From the IMG/VR virus record IMGVR_UViG_3300036761_000128, positions 1 through 20,420 of that record: 20,420 nucleotides of DNA. One strand, written 5' to 3'. Every line of letters begins with the position of its first letter. Position 1 is the stretch's first letter. Below the pieces are notes generated by a model. That model saw only the letters and a list, made by a program, of their open reading frames with translations. It was not told the DNA's origin and made no database searches. Below, in pieces: positions 1 to 6,756 of the stretch. This stretch comes from a virus. The position numbers and the translations under genes were made by a program.

Positions 1-390
1 GCGGCTCTCAGCGCGGCCCAGACTCAGGCAGTCGGGATACGAGACAGGCTCTTTGAGTTGATAGGCTTCGACCCCTTGGAGCAGGCCGCCTTGACGCGCC
101 GCGTGATCTCGAAGCACGAAGAATTGCTGGATGCACGCAAGGTGCAACGCCTTGTAATCAATGATGGATTACATCATAGCGCAGTGCGTGAGTGGACTGA
201 CCTCGACAACCAAGCGCAGGCTCGTGCAGCGGATGCGCTGGCTGATATTCTCGGTCTCGCACCCTCCAAGAGTGCGGGCTCGAGCAACGCAGATCGTAGC
301 GTGCAGGTGCAGATCGCCTTCGTGCAGCGTCCAACCGGGGCCAAGGCACCCAAGGTTGTAGCGCAAGCACGCATCATTGATGCCGAATGA
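1..390 (+). CDS. Probable terminase small subunit, 5' truncated
   Basis: The frame is open from the first base of the window to a TGA at 388-390, so the 5' end lies outside; a TTG at 58 is the only internal alternative start and is probably not used. About 129 residues are visible. They are mostly helical: a segment with HEELLDA and KVQRLV, then an acidic EWTDLDNQAQARAADALADILGL helix pair, then a basic, beta-like tail (VQVQIAFVQRP). The central pattern resembles the region of small terminases where a 'D-x-R-x-x-A-x-D-x-x-L-x-x-x-G' helix precedes a short tail. Its place just upstream of the large terminase supports a role in recognising phage DNA for packaging. The N-terminal DNA-binding part is not visible, so the call rests on context and weak pattern similarity. 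It could be another small phage protein. Confidence 0.5.
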   Translation, partial: AALSAAQTQAVGIRDRLFELIGFDPLEQAALTRRVISKHEELLDARKVQRLVINDGLHHSAVREWTDLDNQAQARAADALADILGLAPSKSAGSSNADRSVQVQIAFVQRPTGAKAPKVVAQARIIDAE

Positions 391-455
391 TGCGGCGCGT
401 TGGAATAATGTTTGCTGTGACGCGTCAAGACCCCCCCTACCCCCAAAATGACGCG
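388..455. repeat. Three TGAYGCG motifs spaced 30-31 bp
   Basis: TGATGCG begins at 388, TGACGCG at 418 and TGACGCG at 449. The middle copy is part of a perfect 10-bp palindrome, TGACGCGTCA (418-427). The first and third copies continue with related bases (GCGGCGCGTTGG and GCGGTGTGTTAG, differing only by transitions). Spacing of about three helical turns would put the sites on the same face of DNA. The stretch lies between the probable small terminase and the packaging genes, where terminase recognition sites or operators are often found. That function is inference; the motif is short and could be chance. Confidence 0.3.
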
Positions 456-460
456 GTGTG

Positions 461-490
461 TTAGGGGAGGGCGAGCTATTCTGCTATAGT
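461..490 (+). promoter_or_regulatory. Candidate sigma70-type promoter with extended -10
   Basis: An extended -10 element, TGCTATAGT (482-490), matches the TGnTATAAT pattern at most positions. A weak -35-like TTAGGG sits at 461-466 with an 18-bp spacer. It lies in the only sizeable gap before the packaging genes (391-572) and would drive transcription to the right into the small ORFs and large terminase. The -35 match is poor, and the call depends on the extended -10 and the location. The rest of this gap holds a C-rich run (431-445) and no gene I can support. Confidence 0.35.
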
Positions 491-572
491 ACCGAAATCA
501 CGGGCGTATTAGCTTCTGCTGATACAGAGGCGGCCCCACAACCCCGAGGCTCCGACCACCGGAGGCTCAATC

Positions 573-755
573 ATGTCAGTAGGATACGACGCGCTGGCGG
601 CGCGGAACCCCCTGCTCTACCTACTGCCGGGGGACGAACTGAACGAAGGCATAGCACCTGAAGACGGGGGACTCTACTATGGCGCGGTCGCTGGACGATG
701 TGGAGAGAGATTCGTGGTGCGAGGCCCAGTGTGCCGAGTTGCTGCTGGATCTTGA
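573..755 (+). CDS. Small hypothetical protein (60 aa)
   Basis: An ATG at 573 follows a good ribosome binding site, GGAGG at 561-565 with 7-nt spacing. The first 38 or so codons look coding (MSVGYDALAARNPLLYLLPG, then an acidic stretch). The last third overlaps the ORF starting at 679 in another frame and looks less protein-like (VRGPVCRVAAGS). I do not recognise a family. GGAGG lies in the 3' arm of a 5-bp inverted repeat, CTCCG-accac-CGGAG (550-564), which might limit ribosome access. The gene precedes the large terminase and is probably co-transcribed with it. The strong start signal is the main argument that it is translated. Confidence 0.5.
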   Translation: MSVGYDALAARNPLLYLLPGDELNEGIAPEDGGLYYGAVAGRCGERFVVRGPVCRVAAGS

Positions 756-843
756 GGACTTGGACCTTTGGGGCGAGAGCCCCGAGGAAGCACCCGAGTA
801 TGCAATAACCCGTGAGACCCCATTTGACCACGAGGCGCCCTGA
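679..843 (+). CDS. Small acidic hypothetical protein (54 aa)
   Basis: An ATG at 679, preceded by the purine-rich GGGGGA (667-672, 6-nt spacing), opens a 54-residue ORF that ends at TGA 841-843, nine bases before the ATG proposed for the large terminase. The protein is strongly acidic (ELLLDLEDLDLWGESPEEAP is its core) with two cysteines near residues 14 and 18 and no membrane segment. It overlaps the preceding small ORF by 77 bp in another frame. The codon pattern over 755-843 fits coding better than the neighbouring frame does. No family is recognised. Its position suggests a small packaging-operon accessory protein; acidic composition could also fit a DNA mimic or a protein-binding peptide, but nothing shows this. 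Confidence 0.5.
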   Translation: MARSLDDVERDSWCEAQCAELLLDLEDLDLWGESPEEAPEYAITRETPFDHEAP

Positions 844-852
844 CCGCCCCTG

Positions 853-2334
853 ATGGCCATACAGGTCCAGAAGGTGTCGATGGAGATCCCCCGCTACTTC
901 AAGGCGCGGAGTTACCAGTGGGACTTCATCGAGGCGATGCGCGCAGGCTGCCGCCGCGCGATGCTGGTGTGGCACCGGAGAGCTGGAAAAGACGCCACCA
1001 CCCTCAACGTGACCATCGAGCGGATGCTGGAACGGGCCGGAACCTACTACTACTTCCTCCCGACCTATGCGCAGGCCAAGAAAGTCATCTGGGACGGCAT
1101 TCAGAAGGACGGGATGCCGTTCCTCAAGCACTTCCCTGACGAACTGATCATCGACCGCAACGAGACCGAGATGAAGATCACGCTCGGGCTCGGGAACGGC
1201 CTCCACTCGACGTTCCAACTGATCGGCGCCGACAACATCGACTCCATCGTCGGCACCAACCCGATTGGGTGCGTCTTCTCCGAGTATTCGCTGATGTCGC
1301 CGCGGGCATGGGACTTGATGCGGCCGATTCTGGCGGAGAACGGCGGCTGGAGCGTCTTCGTCTTCACGCCGCGCGGCCACAACTGGGCGGCGAAGCTGTG
1401 GAAGAAGGTCAAGGACGAGCCGTCGTGGTACACGAGCCTCTTGGACGTGACGAAGACTCGCCGCGACGGCCTCCTCGACGCACAGGCGAAGGACGGCCGC
1501 CATCTCGAGCGCGTCGTGACCGACGACGCGATCCAGCAGGAGCGCCGCGACGGCATGAGCGAGGAATTGGTGCAGCAGGAGTTCTTCTGCTCGTTCGAGG
1601 GCGCCATGCAGGGCTCCTACTACGGCGACCTCATGGAAGCGATGCGGAAAGAGCACCGGATCTGCTCGGTGCCGTGGAACAACGACATCCTCGTGGACAC
1701 AGCGTGGGATCTGGGCGTGGACGACGAGACGGTGATCGGGTTCTGGCAGTCGGAGACTGACCGGCGCCACGGGCGCCGTACGCTCAACCTGATCGACATC
1801 GAAAAGGGCCATTCGCACGGATTGGAGTATTACTGGCGCATCATGCAGTCGAAACCCTACACCTACGGCCGCCACTACGGCCCGCATGACCTGAAGGTGC
1901 AGGAGTTCGGCTCCGGCAACACCCGGTTGCAGTCGGCCGCGAAAATGGGGCTCTACTTCGAGGTCGTGCCGAAGATTGCGCTCGTGGACGGCATCAACGC
2001 CACGCGGCGGATGCTGCCCTTCGTCTACGCCGACGACACGGTCTGCGAAGGCTGGGTGGACGACATGGTGGCATACCGGCGCGAGTTCGACGAGGATAAT
2101 CAGACGTTCCGCAACATTCCGAAGCACGACAAGTCGTCGCATACCGCGGACATGACGCGCTACCGCGCCACCGCGTTCACGGCCGTCACCGGACGCGCCG
2201 CGCTCGAGCAGCGGCCGCGGTCGCAGGTCGCGATGGCCGACTGGGACGTGTTTGCGCCTCCGGGCGACCGCCAGAGCGGCAACGCGAGCGGCGAACTGCA
2301 CTCGAAGACGAACTGGAGGAACTTTGGCGCGTGA
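853..2334 (+). CDS. terL: Terminase large subunit (packaging ATPase/nuclease)
   Basis: This 493-residue protein has the two-domain plan of phage large terminases. The N-terminal ATPase has a Walker A-like motif HRRAGKDAT (about residues 41-49), a Walker B-like VFSEYS (141-146) with the catalytic Glu after a Ser, and a coupling motif TPRG (172-175). The C-terminal RNase H-like nuclease shows DTAWDLG (Asp282), DDE (290-292), GPHD (343-346) and a late SSHTADMTRY (428-437), giving the expected acidic metal ligands. It would cut concatemeric DNA and pump it through the portal into the prohead. Start: ATG 853 has only a distant GAGG; ATG 880, with AAGGTG at 871-876, is a plausible alternative that keeps all motifs. 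The final 40 residues are polar and probably flexible. The end overlaps the next ORF by 11 bp. Confidence 0.95.
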   Translation: MAIQVQKVSMEIPRYFKARSYQWDFIEAMRAGCRRAMLVWHRRAGKDATTLNVTIERMLERAGTYYYFLPTYAQAKKVIWDGIQKDGMPFLKHFPDELIIDRNETEMKITLGLGNGLHSTFQLIGADNIDSIVGTNPIGCVFSEYSLMSPRAWDLMRPILAENGGWSVFVFTPRGHNWAAKLWKKVKDEPSWYTSLLDVTKTRRDGLLDAQAKDGRHLERVVTDDAIQQERRDGMSEELVQQEFFCSFEGAMQGSYYGDLMEAMRKEHRICSVPWNNDILVDTAWDLGVDDETVIGFWQSETDRRHGRRTLNLIDIEKGHSHGLEYYWRIMQSKPYTYGRHYGPHDLKVQEFGSGNTRLQSAAKMGLYFEVVPKIALVDGINATRRMLPFVYADDTVCEGWVDDMVAYRREFDEDNQTFRNIPKHDKSSHTADMTRYRATAFTAVTGRAALEQRPRSQVAMADWDVFAPPGDRQSGNASGELHSKTNWRNFGA

Positions 2335-2695
2335 CACGCTCTCGCCAGATGTCCACCTCGCCAACGCGGCCCCGCTCGCGTTCAACGGGAAACTCGGGAA
2401 CGTCTATGGCCCCGGTGGCGGTTTCAACCACTCCCCGCTCGGCGGCGGGTGGGAAACCGACCTCGTTGACGCCACAGCGGACCAAGCGGCTGCGGCGATC
2501 GCGGGTCTACAGGCTGCTGCGGCAGCAACGCTGCCTACGGCGGCTGATCTCGGTGTGTCGTCGCTCGGAGGCGACACGGGCGGCGGAGGTGGCGACGGCG
2601 GTGGTGTTGGTGACGGTCCTGCCGGAGATAGCGGCGATGCTGGCGACGGCGACGGTGGCGGTGGCGCAGGAGACGGCGGCTCCGGGTCCGACTAG
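2324..2695 (+). CDS. Hypothetical protein with Gly/Asp-rich tail (123 aa)
   Basis: This frame has the G/C-rich third positions typical of the window and reads as a sensible protein (DTLSPDVHLANAAPLAFNGK, then an Ala-rich helix around residues 50-72). It ends in about 40 residues that are almost only Gly, Asp and Ala (from residue 82). No ATG or GTG is available after the upstream gene, so TTG at 2324 is proposed; GGAGGA (2315-2320) lies only 3 nt before it. The same GGAGGA is better placed for a GTG at 2331 in another frame, but that frame gives an Arg-rich product typical of a shadow. The function is unknown. The tail is probably disordered and might bind cations or act as a linker. It sits between terminase and portal, so a packaging or head role is likely. 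Confidence 0.55.
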   Translation: MARDTLSPDVHLANAAPLAFNGKLGNVYGPGGGFNHSPLGGGWETDLVDATADQAAAAIAGLQAAAAATLPTAADLGVSSLGGDTGGGGGDGGGVGDGPAGDSGDAGDGDGGGGAGDGGSGSD

Positions 2696-2698
2696 CTG

Positions 2699-3148
2699 AT
2701 GGACCACACAACGCTCCGGCACGTCTTCACCTACTACGAAACGCCGCTAATAGTCACCGGGCTTATTATCGGCGACCTCCGCGACGACGAAGTGGAGATC
2801 GAGCGCGTCCTGCTGTACCCCGGCGCCCCGAAAGGCGCCCTGCTGCGTATGATCAAGGCCGGGCTCGCATTCCTCAAGACTGAACAGATCAAGCGGGCGC
2901 TGTTCGTGCTCCCGCGCTCCGATAACCGCATGGAAGCCCTCGCCAAGCGAGTCGGCTTCACATGCTACTTTACCGACGAAAACTACGCGCACTACTACCG
3001 GGAGGTCTCACATGAGCAGCCCCAAGCCGCCGAAAGCCGCAGCGATGCCCGCACCGCCGCTCGATCCGACGCAGAGCGATCAGGCGAAGCAGGCCGCTGC
3101 GGATGCGAAGACGAACGAGAAGCGGCGCTCGCTCGCTGCGAGTTCTGA
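2699..3148 (+). CDS. Small GNAT-like protein with degenerate acetyl-CoA motif
   Basis: ATG 2699 lies four bases after the previous stop codon begins its exit (TAG 2693-2695). Residues 30-55 (EVEIERVLLYPGAPKGALLR) fit strand beta4, the pyrophosphate-binding loop and helix alpha3 of the GNAT fold. Residues 66-92 (RALFVLP, then NRMEALAKRVGF) fit strand beta5 and the 'N-x-x-x-x-x-x-x-x-x-GF' helix. The usual R/Q-x-x-G-x-G/A signature is replaced by PGAPKGAL, so acetyl-CoA binding is uncertain. The N-terminal GNAT strands are short. From about residue 105 the sequence becomes Arg/Glu/Ala-rich and overlaps the next gene by 137 bp in another frame, so this tail may not be meaningful. Short GNAT-like proteins occur in podoviral structural operons; the substrate is unknown. 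Confidence 0.6.
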   Translation: MDHTTLRHVFTYYETPLIVTGLIIGDLRDDEVEIERVLLYPGAPKGALLRMIKAGLAFLKTEQIKRALFVLPRSDNRMEALAKRVGFTCYFTDENYAHYYREVSHEQPQAAESRSDARTAARSDAERSGEAGRCGCEDEREAALARCEF

Positions 3149-3227
3149 GGGGAGTTTCGGCATGTCGTCCGGTTCCTCGACGCTGGCACCGACCAGTAAG
3201 CCCGGCCTCAAGTCCAGTCTCGGGTAA
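3012..3227 (+). CDS. Small low-complexity hypothetical protein (71 aa)
   Basis: ATG 3012 has a strong ribosome binding site, GGGAGG at 3000-3005 with 6-nt spacing. The product is rich in Ala, Ser, Pro and Lys (MSSPKPPKAAAMPAPPLDPT start; GSFGMSSGSSTLAP near the end), has no membrane segment and is probably largely disordered. Third-position G/C use is stronger in this frame than in the overlapping end of the GNAT-like ORF, so this is the better supported reading of 3012-3148. It ends 14 nt before the portal start. Proteins of this size and composition are common between the terminase and portal genes of podoviruses, but I cannot name a family or function. Confidence 0.7.
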   Translation: MSSPKPPKAAAMPAPPLDPTQSDQAKQAAADAKTNEKRRSLAASSEGSFGMSSGSSTLAPTSKPGLKSSLG

Positions 3228-3241
3228 GCCCCGGACACCCT

Positions 3242-4969
3242 GTGGCCGCCATCCAGAACGCAAAAAGCAGCATCGACCGGAGCGCCGAGGCGCTACTGCT
3301 TCGCCACGACGACCTGAAAGGCGAACAGCGCCTCTGGTTGACGTTGTGGCAGGAAGTTGCCGACTTCGAGCAGCCGCGCAAAGGCAATATCGCGTTCAAG
3401 CGCTCGAGCGCGCAGCAACAGACCGATAGGCTGTTCGACTCCACGGCGCCGCACGCATTGGAACTGTTGGCGGCGTCCATGCAGGGCGCCCTCACCAGCG
3501 CCGCGTTTCGGTGGTTTTCGCTGGCGCTGCAAGGCGTCGAACTGAAAGACAACCACGAACTCGCGCTGCTGCTCGAGGCGTGCAGCGACGACATGTTCCA
3601 CGCCTTCAACGACTCGAACTTCGCGTCGGAGACGCACGAGTTGTATCTGGACACGCCGTGCTTCGGCACAGGCGGCATTTTCGTCGAAGAGCGCGAACCG
3701 ACCCGCTACGTCCCCGCGGGCGCGCTGCGGTTCACGGCCTTGCCTCCGGGGAGCTTCTGCATCGACGAAGACGCCGAAGGCTACGTGGATACCGTCTATC
3801 GCACCTTCATGCTGTCGGCGCGCGCCGCGGCAGGCAAGTTCGGCAAAGACAACGTCGGCGGGCAGGTGACGGCGGCGCTCAAGCAGAATACCAACCAACG
3901 GTTCGAGTTTTTGCACGCCGTGTACCCGCGCAAGGATGTGCCGCTCTCCAGCGGCACCCGGCGCCTTCCGGCGACGCAGAAGCCGTACGGGTCGATCTGG
4001 GTGGACATTGCGGGTCGAAAGGTCATGCGCGTCTCGGGGTACGACGAGCAGTGCATGATGATGCCCCGGTGGGGCAAAACGAGCGGGGAAATCTACGGAC
4101 GCGGCCCCGGCATCGTGGCGCTCCCCGACATCAAGACCCTGAACCTCGCGGTGCAGTTGAAGCTGAAGGCGTGGGCGAAAGCGGTCGATCCGCCGCTCAT
4201 GGTGCGTGACGAGGGTGTGATCGGCGACGTGATCCTCCGGTCGGCCGGGATCACCTACGTGCGCGATATGGACTCGATCAAGCCCCTCACCGAACTGGCA
4301 GGCGACCTGCGCATCGCGGACATGAACGAGGACAAGGTGCGCGAGAGTATCAAGCGGATGTTCTTCTCCGACCAGTTGCAGATGCAGGAAGGGCCGCAAA
4401 TGACGGCCTACGAGGTGCAGGTGCGCTACGAGTTGATGCAGCGCATTCTGGGGCCAACGCTCGGCCGTCTCACGGTCGAGTACCTGAATCCGCTGGTCAG
4501 CCGCGTGTTCTGGATTCGGCTCCGCGCAAGCGCCGCCGACAGCCCATACCGGAAGGTGCTGGCGTGGTGCAAGCAGAACAACAAGGCGATGATCGTGGAG
4601 TACGAAGGGCCGCTCGCGAAGGCGCAGCGACTCGCGGAGTCCACGGCGATGCAGCGGTTCTGGCAGATCGCGCTGCCCCTCACACAGGTTGATCCGACCG
4701 TGATGGACAACGTGGATCTGGACTTTATGATCCGTCGTCACGGGGATAGCGTCGGCACGCCCGCGGGCATGATGCGGCAGCCCGAGAAGGTCGCGGAGAT
4801 CCGACAGGCCCGGACGGCGGCGGCAGCACAGAAGGCGCAGCAAGAAGCCGCGCAGCAGACCATGAAGGCGGCGGGCGGCGGCACCGGAGCAGCAGCGATG
4901 GTGTCCGCGCTCAGCGGCCAAAAGGAAGGGACGATCCCCGGTGGATCGCCTGTGGTGACCAGTGGGTAG
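3242..4969 (+). CDS. Head-tail connector (portal) protein
   Basis: The 575-residue product matches the podoviral 'head to tail connecting protein' family (Pfam PF12236) in length and layout. Near the N terminus is an EGEQR-like helix (residues 24-45). RKGNIAFKR-like and DSTAPHALELLAASMQGALT segments follow (46-85). The hallmark GEIYGRGPGIVALPDIKTLN spans 282-301, and a helical stem and wing follow (about 340-420, with MTAYEV). From about residue 520 the tail is Ala/Gln/Gly-rich. As a dodecamer it would form the DNA channel at one capsid vertex, dock the terminase and carry the tail tube. The start is GTG 3242, 14 nt after the upstream gene, without a clear ribosome binding site; no better start exists before the conserved N terminus. 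The end overlaps the next gene by 8 bp. Confidence 0.95.
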   Translation: MAAIQNAKSSIDRSAEALLLRHDDLKGEQRLWLTLWQEVADFEQPRKGNIAFKRSSAQQQTDRLFDSTAPHALELLAASMQGALTSAAFRWFSLALQGVELKDNHELALLLEACSDDMFHAFNDSNFASETHELYLDTPCFGTGGIFVEEREPTRYVPAGALRFTALPPGSFCIDEDAEGYVDTVYRTFMLSARAAAGKFGKDNVGGQVTAALKQNTNQRFEFLHAVYPRKDVPLSSGTRRLPATQKPYGSIWVDIAGRKVMRVSGYDEQCMMMPRWGKTSGEIYGRGPGIVALPDIKTLNLAVQLKLKAWAKAVDPPLMVRDEGVIGDVILRSAGITYVRDMDSIKPLTELAGDLRIADMNEDKVRESIKRMFFSDQLQMQEGPQMTAYEVQVRYELMQRILGPTLGRLTVEYLNPLVSRVFWIRLRASAADSPYRKVLAWCKQNNKAMIVEYEGPLAKAQRLAESTAMQRFWQIALPLTQVDPTVMDNVDLDFMIRRHGDSVGTPAGMMRQPEKVAEIRQARTAAAAQKAQQEAAQQTMKAAGGGTGAAAMVSALSGQKEGTIPGGSPVVTSG

Positions 4970-5288
4970 GCAACGGAAGCCGCGCACAGCAGCAGACCCC
5001 GTACCACGGCTGTCAGCGTCCGAGACGCCCGAGTTGGCGCCGCAGGAGAAGCTGGCAGAAGACTACCGCGTGGCGTTCTCGACCGAGTCGGGCAACGCGG
5101 TGCTACAGGATCTCGAGCATCGGTTCCAACTCCGCGGCTCGTTCGTCCCCGACTCGAACGTGACCGCCTTCCACGAAGGCCAGCGCGACGTGTACCGCCT
5201 GATCCTGCTGATGATCGCGAAGGACGTCGCGCGCGGCAACAAACCTCACATGGCAATCACCGAGGAGACTCATCCCGATGGCGAATGA
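4962..5288 (+). CDS. Bbp19-like phage protein (108 aa)
   Basis: The proposed start is GTG 4962, overlapping the portal stop by 8 bp, which fits translational coupling; the ribosome binding site is weak. Residues about 30-90 resemble the Bbp19-like small phage domain: EDYRVAFSTESGNAVLQDLE, then FVPDSNVTAFHEGQRDVYR, then a hydrophobic helix LILLMIAKDV. This domain is named after a Bordetella phage BPP-1 protein and is usually encoded beside portal and scaffold genes, as here. Its biochemical role is not established. The first 25 residues are Pro/Arg/Ala-rich and probably disordered. The gene ends inside the start of the next gene (11-bp overlap), with GAGGAG of its coding sequence serving the downstream start. 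Confidence 0.7.
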   Translation: MGRQRKPRTAADPVPRLSASETPELAPQEKLAEDYRVAFSTESGNAVLQDLEHRFQLRGSFVPDSNVTAFHEGQRDVYRLILLMIAKDVARGNKPHMAITEETHPDGE

Positions 5289-6078
5289 CGTCGTGGCCCC
5301 GGAAGGGACAACCCAACCCCCAGTAACCGATGGAGTGAATGCCTCGTGGAGGGACAACCTCCCCGACGACCTGAAGGGCGAGAAGACGCTGGAGAAGTTC
5401 GTCGGCAAGGACTGGAGCGAAGCTGGCCCCGCCCTCGCCAAGAGCTACATCAATCTCGAGAAGATGCCGCGCGGCCTCACGGTCCCCGGCGAGGCAGCGA
5501 CGCCCGAAGAGTGGAACGCCTACCACGACAAGGTACGCCCGGCGAAGGTCGAGGAGTACGGGGTCGCGGCCAAGGTGCCCGATGGGATGAACTGGAGCAA
5601 GGAGGCCGAGCAACGCATCGTCAGTTCGATGCACAAGCGCGGCCTCACGACGGCGCAGGCGCAGGGCGTAATCAACGACTACCTCGGGATCGCGCACGAG
5701 GGACTGCTCAACATGGAGCAGGGAAAGAACCTCGCGATTGCCGACGCCGAGAAGTCGATGCAGGACGAGTGGGGTGGCCTGTATCCGCAGAACATCGCGC
5801 TGGTGCAGCGCATCGTCACCGAGTTCGGCGACGACGGCTTCAAAGCGTACCTCGACGACACAGGGCTCGGCAACGACCCCAACTTCCTCCGGTTCGTCTA
5901 CAACCTCGGCCGCCCGATGCTCGAAGACAACCTCGTGCGTGGTGATGGCCTCGGGATGCGGCGCAACGAAGCGCAGGCCGAGATCGACGCGATCATGAAG
6001 ACCAAGGAGTGGCTGGCAGGCGACAAGGCCAGCATCGAGCGCATCAACTCCCTTTACCCTATCGCGAACAGCGACTAG
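5278..6078 (+). CDS. Probable capsid assembly scaffolding protein
   Basis: ATG 5278 follows GAGGAG (5262-5267, spacing 10). The 266-residue protein starts with a disordered stretch and then shows the pattern WRDNLPDDLKGEKTLEKFVG (residues 24-43) and AKSYINLEKM (54-63), seen in podoviral scaffold-like or capsid assembly proteins. The middle (100-190) is strongly helical and charged. A short helical C terminus (230-260) holds basic and acidic residues as expected for a capsid-binding hook. It would act inside the prohead to guide coat assembly and then leave. It lies between portal and major capsid genes, the usual scaffold position, though here five small genes separate it from the capsid gene. 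No protease gene is visible nearby. The family call is by pattern and context. Confidence 0.7.
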   Translation: MANDVVAPEGTTQPPVTDGVNASWRDNLPDDLKGEKTLEKFVGKDWSEAGPALAKSYINLEKMPRGLTVPGEAATPEEWNAYHDKVRPAKVEEYGVAAKVPDGMNWSKEAEQRIVSSMHKRGLTTAQAQGVINDYLGIAHEGLLNMEQGKNLAIADAEKSMQDEWGGLYPQNIALVQRIVTEFGDDGFKAYLDDTGLGNDPNFLRFVYNLGRPMLEDNLVRGDGLGMRRNEAQAEIDAIMKTKEWLAGDKASIERINSLYPIANSD

Positions 6079-6099
6079 GCTCCGCAGAGGAGAACGCAC

Positions 6100-6336
6100 A
6101 TGGCGGCAATCACGTTCAAGGCGCGCGTTAGCGCCATCGGCGGCACCAGCTTCACCCTGACGCCCGTCGTCGGCATCGGCACAGCGGGCGCGCAGGTCGA
6201 TGGCGGCGTACCTGCGAACGGCCCTGCCCTGTCGAGCGGCATCACGACCATCGTCGTGAACAGCACGGGCGCCCCGGATACCACCGTCATCAAGAACGTC
6301 AATCAGGTGGTGACCGTCGAGTTGGGTCTGGACTAG
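6100..6336 (+). CDS. Small beta-rich structural candidate (78 aa)
   Basis: ATG 6100 follows a strong ribosome binding site, GAGGAGA at 6087-6093. The product is rich in Gly, Thr, Val and Ala with alternating hydrophobic residues (TTIVVNSTGA; NQVVTVELGL), suggesting a single small beta domain. It has no Cys, no signal peptide and few charges. I do not recognise a family. Between scaffold and capsid genes, a small beta-domain protein could be a capsid decoration or head-completion protein, but this is inference from position and composition only. Confidence 0.65.
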   Translation: MAAITFKARVSAIGGTSFTLTPVVGIGTAGAQVDGGVPANGPALSSGITTIVVNSTGAPDTTVIKNVNQVVTVELGLD

Positions 6337-6339
6337 GAC

Positions 6340-6756
6340 GTGCCGTATACCGAGGTGATGCACAAGTGGAAGACGGGTCACCTCTTTTCGGGCGGCGGTG
6401 GGAAGAAGGTCACGTCACAGAAGCAGGCGGAGGCGATCATGCTCTCCGAAAAGGAGAAGGCCATGAAGGGCAAGAAAGAGTACCAACCCGCCGCGAAGCG
6501 GCGAATGCCTGCCTACGGTGACGGGGGTGTGGTGGAGGCGACTGGCCCCGCCACGGTCCACAAGGGCGAACTCATCGTGCCCGCCGATCACGCGGCGCAC
6601 GACGCCATCGAGGCGCTGTTGAAGGACGCCGAGCAGGGCAAGAGTGCGTCCACGAAGGGTGACGAGTCGGCCCGCCTCGCGGAAGCTCGGCGCAAATCGC
6701 AGGGGCAGCCGTCGATGATGCAGCGGCTCAAGTCACTGGCGACAGGGGGCAGATAG
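6340..6756 (+). CDS. Hypothetical protein, DUF6496-like N terminus
   Basis: The proposed start is GTG 6340, three bases after the previous stop; ATG 6358 is an alternative but would remove part of a recognisable start (MPYTEVMHKWKTGHLFSG). Residues 1-40 combine 'VMHxWKxGxLxSG' with KVTSQKQAEAIMLSEKEKA, a pattern I associate with small phage and bacterial proteins of the DUF6496 type. The C-terminal half holds GDGGVVEATGPATVHKGELI (about 60-79), where 'TGPATVHKGELIVP' recalls a short motif repeated in many phage structural proteins. The protein is basic and probably partly disordered. Its function is unknown. It ends one base before the next ATG, so the two genes are likely coupled. Confidence 0.65.
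   Translation: MPYTEVMHKWKTGHLFSGGGGKKVTSQKQAEAIMLSEKEKAMKGKKEYQPAAKRRMPAYGDGGVVEATGPATVHKGELIVPADHAAHDAIEALLKDAEQGKSASTKGDESARLAEARRKSQGQPSMMQRLKSLATGGR

Noticed and set aside
458-661. 67-aa + strand frame starting at GTG 458
   Set aside because: No ribosome binding site, low-quality composition, and it overlaps the better supported ORF at 573.
571-2385. 604-aa open frame on the minus strand opposite the large terminase
   Set aside because: Arg/His/Val-rich product typical of the antisense of GC-rich genes. The + strand gene has clear terminase motifs.
3293-4987. 564-aa minus-strand frame opposite the portal gene
   Set aside because: Compositional shadow; the portal signature is unambiguous on the + strand.
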